A stretch of DNA of 19,355 nucleotides from CAYQAE01 sp964415445 [NCBI: uncultured archaeon] (GTDB taxonomy: Archaea > CAYQAE01): positions 1 through 19,355 of the forward strand of contig CAYQAE010000034.1 of assembly GCA_964415445.1 (NCBI GenBank). The letters run 5' to 3'. The translations under genes were made by a program, and so were the position numbers. The notes below the pieces were generated by a model. It was given only the letters and a program-made list of their open reading frames with translations, was not told the origin of the DNA and searched no databases. Below, piece after piece: positions 15,931 to 19,355 of the stretch (positions within the stretch are counted from its first letter, which is position 1; each line of letters starts with the position of its first letter).

Positions 15931-17480
15931 TAGATCATTATATTCCAAAAATTCAATTAAAAAAACATCTAGATAAATCTCAACGAGAATTTGAGTTTGA
16001 AAAAATACAAAATAGAATAGAAAAATTTTCTTCTCTTATTAATGATGTTTTAATTGCAGGCGGTTTATTTAACTTTTCAAAAAAGTCAAGAAAAGAGTTT
16101 ATTGATATTCTAAGTCAAATAAAAAGAGATAAGTTGTCAATTTTGCCTCAAGCTAATTTAGATCAAAATATGGGATATTTATTTATGGAATTAGATAATC
16201 TAGATTTTAGAGCTTCAAAAATAGTAAAGAAGTATAGAAGAGCTAAAATTAGAAATTTTTTGAAATTTGGATTTCCAAAGGTATTTAGAAAGAATGTAAA
16301 TTTGTTTTTAGTATCTTCTTTACTTTTTTTTATTCCTTTTTTCTTAAGTATGATCTTAACTGCTGAATATCCTGATCAGATGTATTCAATTTTTGGAAGT
16401 ATGTGGAAAGAGCCACCTCAGACTTCAGAGGAATTACAACCCATAATTTCAGCTTTAATTATTCAAAATAATATAAATGTAGCTTTATTGATGTTTGGGC
16501 TAGGTTTTCTTTTAGGTATAGTGACTATTTTTCTCCTAATTTATAACGGACTTGCTATAGGATATGCTGTGGGTTATGTACTTATCTCTGGAAGAACTAG
16601 TGGAGTTGAACTTGCAGCATATTTGCTTCCACATGGTTTTATTGAGATACCTGTAATTATTATTGCAGGGGCATCAGGTCTTAAATTAGCTTATTCTGCT
16701 ACAAATTTGATCTTCAGAAAAATAGATCAGGCAGTAGAAAATGCAAAAGAATCTCTTTATCTCTTTTGTGGTGTTTTTTTATTAGTTTTTGCAGGTATAA
16801 TTGAAGGTTATTTTTCTTTTACTTCACGTCTGAGTAGTTCTTTTGGTATAATTTTGAGAATAATAATTTCTTTTGTTATACTATTTTGTTTGATATTTTA
16901 TCTAATGCAAAAAGAAGAAAAAAAAGAAAAACTTGATTTAGATTATAAAAAAGATACTAACTATGAAATAGAACTTTATAGGGGAGAAAATGAGTTTGTG
17001 AAATATTCATGTGATTTTTATTGGTCATATGGTGATAAAAAAAGTTATTTTCACAGTGGAAAATTATATTTATCAAGTTATAGGTTAATTTTAATTCCAG
17101 CAGGTGTAGATAATTATTTTGAGATATTTATCCCTTTTGTTAAGTCAGTTGATTTATATGAGAGTATAATACATTTTGAGATGATAGATAAAGTTGAAAA
17201 TTTATTTTTGGATATAAAATCAAAACAAGGACTTTCAAATATTAGAAAACTTTCAAAAAAAGTTTATAAAAAAGTATTAGATTACCTAAATTGCCAAGAT
17301 TCTAATTTAATAAATTTAGCAAATGATGAGGTATCTAAATATCAAAAGAATATTGATAATATCTTTTTAGAACTTGATAAAAAAGATATAGAACCCAAAT
17401 TGAAAAAAGAAATTTATGATGAATTTAATATTATTAAAGAAGAGAAAAAATTTCTTGAATCTCTAATTTCGGTGAATTAG
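15927..17480 (+). CDS. SpoIIM-like membrane protein with C-terminal PH/GRAM-like domain
   Basis: The 517-residue protein begins with a charged helical domain (about 1-110). A SpoIIM/DUF95-type multi-pass region follows (about 110-330), with the family hallmark LLPHGFIEIPVIIIAGASGLKLAY at 233-256. The C-terminus adds a soluble region. Residues about 345-452 carry GKLYLSSYRLILIP and an alternating strand pattern ending in a helix, which resembles bacterial PH or GRAM domains. A helical tail completes it. The known founding member takes part in membrane engulfment in sporulating Firmicutes, but archaeal members have no such role. SpoIIM and RDD genes are also neighbours in actinobacteria beside MoxR and DUF58 genes, which are absent here. 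GGAG at 15915-15918 serves the ATG, which overlaps the RDD stop. Confidence 0.8.
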   Translation: MIDHYIPKIQLKKHLDKSQREFEFEKIQNRIEKFSSLINDVLIAGGLFNFSKKSRKEFIDILSQIKRDKLSILPQANLDQNMGYLFMELDNLDFRASKIVKKYRRAKIRNFLKFGFPKVFRKNVNLFLVSSLLFFIPFFLSMILTAEYPDQMYSIFGSMWKEPPQTSEELQPIISALIIQNNINVALLMFGLGFLLGIVTIFLLIYNGLAIGYAVGYVLISGRTSGVELAAYLLPHGFIEIPVIIIAGASGLKLAYSATNLIFRKIDQAVENAKESLYLFCGVFLLVFAGIIEGYFSFTSRLSSSFGIILRIIISFVILFCLIFYLMQKEEKKEKLDLDYKKDTNYEIELYRGENEFVKYSCDFYWSYGDKKSYFHSGKLYLSSYRLILIPAGVDNYFEIFIPFVKSVDLYESIIHFEMIDKVENLFLDIKSKQGLSNIRKLSKKVYKKVLDYLNCQDSNLINLANDEVSKYQKNIDNIFLELDKKDIEPKLKKEIYDEFNIIKEEKKFLESLISVN

Positions 17481-17481
17481 T

Positions 17482-18138
17482 TTGGAGTATTTAAAATGGA
17501 AAGAGATCTATCAAGATATACAGAGAGATTTTTCATATGGTTATCAAAAAGAGGTAGAAGCTAGAGATTTTTTAGCAGATAATTTAAAATCAGACATCTT
17601 TGATCTAAAACCTTTGATCTATAAAAAAGATGTGTTAGTATGTGGAGCAGCTCCTTCTTTGAAATCTGAAAATTTAAACTCAAAGAAAGTCATTATTGCA
17701 GCTGATGGAATTACTAGTTTTTTTTTAGAGAAAGAAATATATCCAGATATAATAGTTACAGATTTAGATGGAAAAATTGAGGATTTAATTAAGGCTAATT
17801 CTTTGGGAAGCAAAGTTGTCTTACATGCACACGGTGATAATATATCTAGGATCAAAAAATACTTACCTAAATTTAGATCAGTATATGGCACAACTCAAAT
17901 TGAACCCAAAGATTATATAGTGAATTTTGGGGGTTTTACTGATGGAGATAGGGCTATTTTTTTAGCAGAAGAGTTCAAACCAAAAAGTATTACTCTATAT
18001 GGTATGGATTTAAATTCAGAGATTGGAAAATATTCTTATATTTATGATTTAGAGACTAAAAAGAAAAAATTAAAATGGGCAGAGTATCTAATTAATTATC
18101 TATCTAAAAATTCTAATGTAGATATTCGTTATGGGTAA
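17482..18138 (+). CDS. mptE: 6-hydroxymethyl-7,8-dihydropterin pyrophosphokinase, MptE type
   Basis: The 218-residue protein has the motifs of the archaeal DUF115/MptE family: CGAAPSL (54-60), AADG (73-76), PDIIVTDLDG (88-97), HAHGDN (115-120) and GGFTDGDRA (150-158). MptE transfers pyrophosphate from ATP to 6-hydroxymethyl-dihydropterin in tetrahydromethanopterin synthesis and is unrelated to bacterial FolK. The start is TTG 17482, one base after the SpoIIM-like stop. GGTGA at 17471-17475 is six bases upstream, which fixes this start well. mptD follows after 5 bases, so two successive activities of the same pathway are paired. Some archaea use related enzymes for folate or other pterins, so the final cofactor is inferred. 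Confidence 0.92.
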   Translation: MEYLKWKEIYQDIQRDFSYGYQKEVEARDFLADNLKSDIFDLKPLIYKKDVLVCGAAPSLKSENLNSKKVIIAADGITSFFLEKEIYPDIIVTDLDGKIEDLIKANSLGSKVVLHAHGDNISRIKKYLPKFRSVYGTTQIEPKDYIVNFGGFTDGDRAIFLAEEFKPKSITLYGMDLNSEIGKYSYIYDLETKKKKLKWAEYLINYLSKNSNVDIRYG

Positions 18139-18143
18139 TATAC

Positions 18144-18515
18144 ATGGATAGAGCAAAAAAATATTTTTCAGATAAAGTTTCAGATCGAGAACGTGCTATA
18201 TTTGAGGGGGGAATAAGTTTAGGTGCTATATATCACCAATTTGTAGGGATGCCTATATCTAAAAAGACAAATTTTAAGATATTAGAAGATACTATCAAAG
18301 ATAGTATCAAAAACCAACCCTATATCCAAAATGCAAAAGTCAAAATAAATAGAGAATTTATAAATAAAGATAAATCAGATGAATATAGCTATCATAATTT
18401 AGAAGGTAGAATGTTAGAAATATCATTGAAAGTAAAATATAATCTAGAGGAAATTCAAATGAGATGCAAATATATTGAAGAATTAGATTATCCTTTGATG
18501 TATATTGAAGATTAA
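18144..18515 (+). CDS. mptD: Dihydroneopterin aldolase, archaeal MptD type
   Basis: The 123-residue protein matches the archaeal MptD (DUF372) family in length and in its signature ERAIFEGGISLGAIYHQF at residues 16-33. QPYIQNAKVKINR and YSYHNLEGRMLEISLKVKY follow. MptD cleaves 7,8-dihydroneopterin to 6-hydroxymethyl-dihydropterin and glycolaldehyde, producing the substrate of MptE, whose gene ends 5 bases upstream. It is unrelated in sequence to bacterial FolB. There is no strong ribosome binding site, so translation is probably coupled to mptE. The stop lies 7 bases from the stop of the opposing GTPase gene. Confidence 0.9.
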   Translation: MDRAKKYFSDKVSDRERAIFEGGISLGAIYHQFVGMPISKKTNFKILEDTIKDSIKNQPYIQNAKVKINREFINKDKSDEYSYHNLEGRMLEISLKVKYNLEEIQMRCKYIEELDYPLMYIED

Positions 18516-18522
18516 AGAAAAA

Positions 18523-19355
18523 TTACTTATGAAAAAACTTAATTATATCGTCATCTTCTAAATTAGCATTTTTAGAGATCTTTCGCTTTTTATTCACATC
18601 ATATGCAGTAATCAGATTCTCTCCGATATCACTATGAATTTTGTAAGCCAAATCTGCCGTTGTTGCCTCATTTTTAAGTAAATATACATCAGGTAAAATA
18701 TTCCCATCTTTATCTGTATATTTATTTTCATCTTCTACAGGATAGGCAGCTTTTAATTTTAATATATCAAATATTGCAGTATTAATTACTTTTTGCACTC
18801 CTGTAGATTTTAGTTCATCTAAAACCTTATTTTGAATTATATCTAGAGCTTTTTTTTGTTGTAGAGACATTTCTTTTTTAATTTTAAAGTTTGAATCTCC
18901 TGGTAGGTATTTAATTAGACCTTCTTTTTGGGCTTTTTTTAAAATTAATTCAGCTTCAGCACATACAGGTATAATTGTAAGATCTAAAAATTCTTTTTTT
19001 AATCTCTCAAAGTTTTCTTTGCCTTTCTTTAGATCAAATTTATTTGCAGCTATAATTGTTGGCTTAGTTTTTTTTCTAATAGCTCTAACTATTTCAAATA
19101 GCTTTTGATCGTCTATTTTTTTAATTTCTATCTTAAAATCTTTCAAAACAGATGTAATATCATTTAGGGAAATTGCAAGTCCACTTAATTGTTTAAATAA
19201 TAAATCATCTAATTTTTCATTTGAATATTGTGCTCGCTTTGAAATTCTATCCCATCTTTTTTTTACTATACTTAGGAGCCATTGATCTATCTCATTTTCT
19301 AGGAAGGAAATATCTTTTTTTGGATCATAGCTTGCATCAGAGACAACTTGTCCTT
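18523..19355 (-). CDS. ychF: YchF/Obg-type GTPase with TGS domain (5' part outside window)
   Basis: About 277 C-terminal residues are visible and the frame is open to the right edge, so the gene starts outside the window. An in-frame TTG at 19146 is internal. The upstream residues, including DPKKDISFLENEIDQWLLSI, match the archaeal YchF family. AANKFDL is the NKxD nucleotide-specificity motif (G4). The C-terminal TGS domain contains TTADLAYKIHSDIGENLITA and ends in DDDIIKFFHK, and a helical insert lies between the two. The G1 to G3 motifs are not in view. Members bind ATP or GTP and associate with ribosomes. The archaeal proteins are about 390-400 residues, so roughly a third is missing. Confidence 0.9.
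   Translation of the reverse strand, partial: GQVVSDASYDPKKDISFLENEIDQWLLSIVKKRWDRISKRAQYSNEKLDDLLFKQLSGLAISLNDITSVLKDFKIEIKKIDDQKLFEIVRAIRKKTKPTIIAANKFDLKKGKENFERLKKEFLDLTIIPVCAEAELILKKAQKEGLIKYLPGDSNFKIKKEMSLQQKKALDIIQNKVLDELKSTGVQKVINTAIFDILKLKAAYPVEDENKYTDKDGNILPDVYLLKNEATTADLAYKIHSDIGENLITAYDVNKKRKISKNANLEDDDIIKFFHK

Noticed and set aside
19144-19146. TTG 19146 as the true start of the YchF-type gene
   Set aside because: The frame continues upstream to the window edge with residues that match the family.

Overview
The window is a strongly AT-rich stretch of an archaeal chromosome carrying mostly housekeeping genes. Archaeal markers are an Orc1/Cdc6 initiator, the eukaryote-like ribosomal protein uS15, the KEOPS subunits Bud32 and Pcc1, a RecJ-like DHH nuclease, an ATP-dependent DNA ligase, a YchF-type GTPase, TATA-like promoters and GGTGAT-type ribosome binding sites. 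Two features narrow the host to a methanogen or a close euryarchaeal relative. One is the rare zinc-dependent seryl-tRNA synthetase. The other is the pair MptE-MptD of (methano)pterin biosynthesis. A low-GC lineage such as Methanofastidiosa would fit, but that placement is inference.

Layout. (1) 1-963: the end of a long Lys/Glu-rich coiled-coil gene, broken by an apparent one-base deletion near 287. (2) 969-2337, minus strand: an Orc1/Cdc6 gene with a 43-codon ORF starting right after its stop codon. (3) 2431-3495: a long-form RmlA-like sugar-nucleotide transferase, divergent from orc1. (4) 3492-7583, minus strand: a 1363-residue surface protein with a signal peptide, tandem beta-sandwich modules, about 70 N-glycosylation sequons, one membrane anchor and a charged cytoplasmic tail. 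(5) 7714-12104: bud32, then rps15-recJ-pcc1-serS, all in one direction. The last four form a tight run, probably an operon. (6) 12260-12679: a stand-alone CheY-like receiver. (7) 12680-15153, minus strand: truA overlapping a DNA ligase gene. (8) 15229-18515: RDD protein, SpoIIM-like protein with a PH/GRAM-like tail, mptE and mptD, in a tight run behind a promoter that looks leaderless. (9) 18523 to the right edge, minus strand: the C-terminal part of a YchF-type GTPase.

How the genes relate. rps15, serS, bud32, pcc1 and truA all serve translation or tRNA modification, with Bud32 and Pcc1 being two subunits of the t6A-forming KEOPS complex. orc1, lig and recJ serve replication and repair. RmlA and the sequon-rich surface protein may both belong to the glycosylated cell envelope, which is inference from adjacency. 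The least understood module is the RDD/SpoIIM membrane pair linked to two pterin enzymes. I saw no tRNA, rRNA, CRISPR array or insertion sequence.
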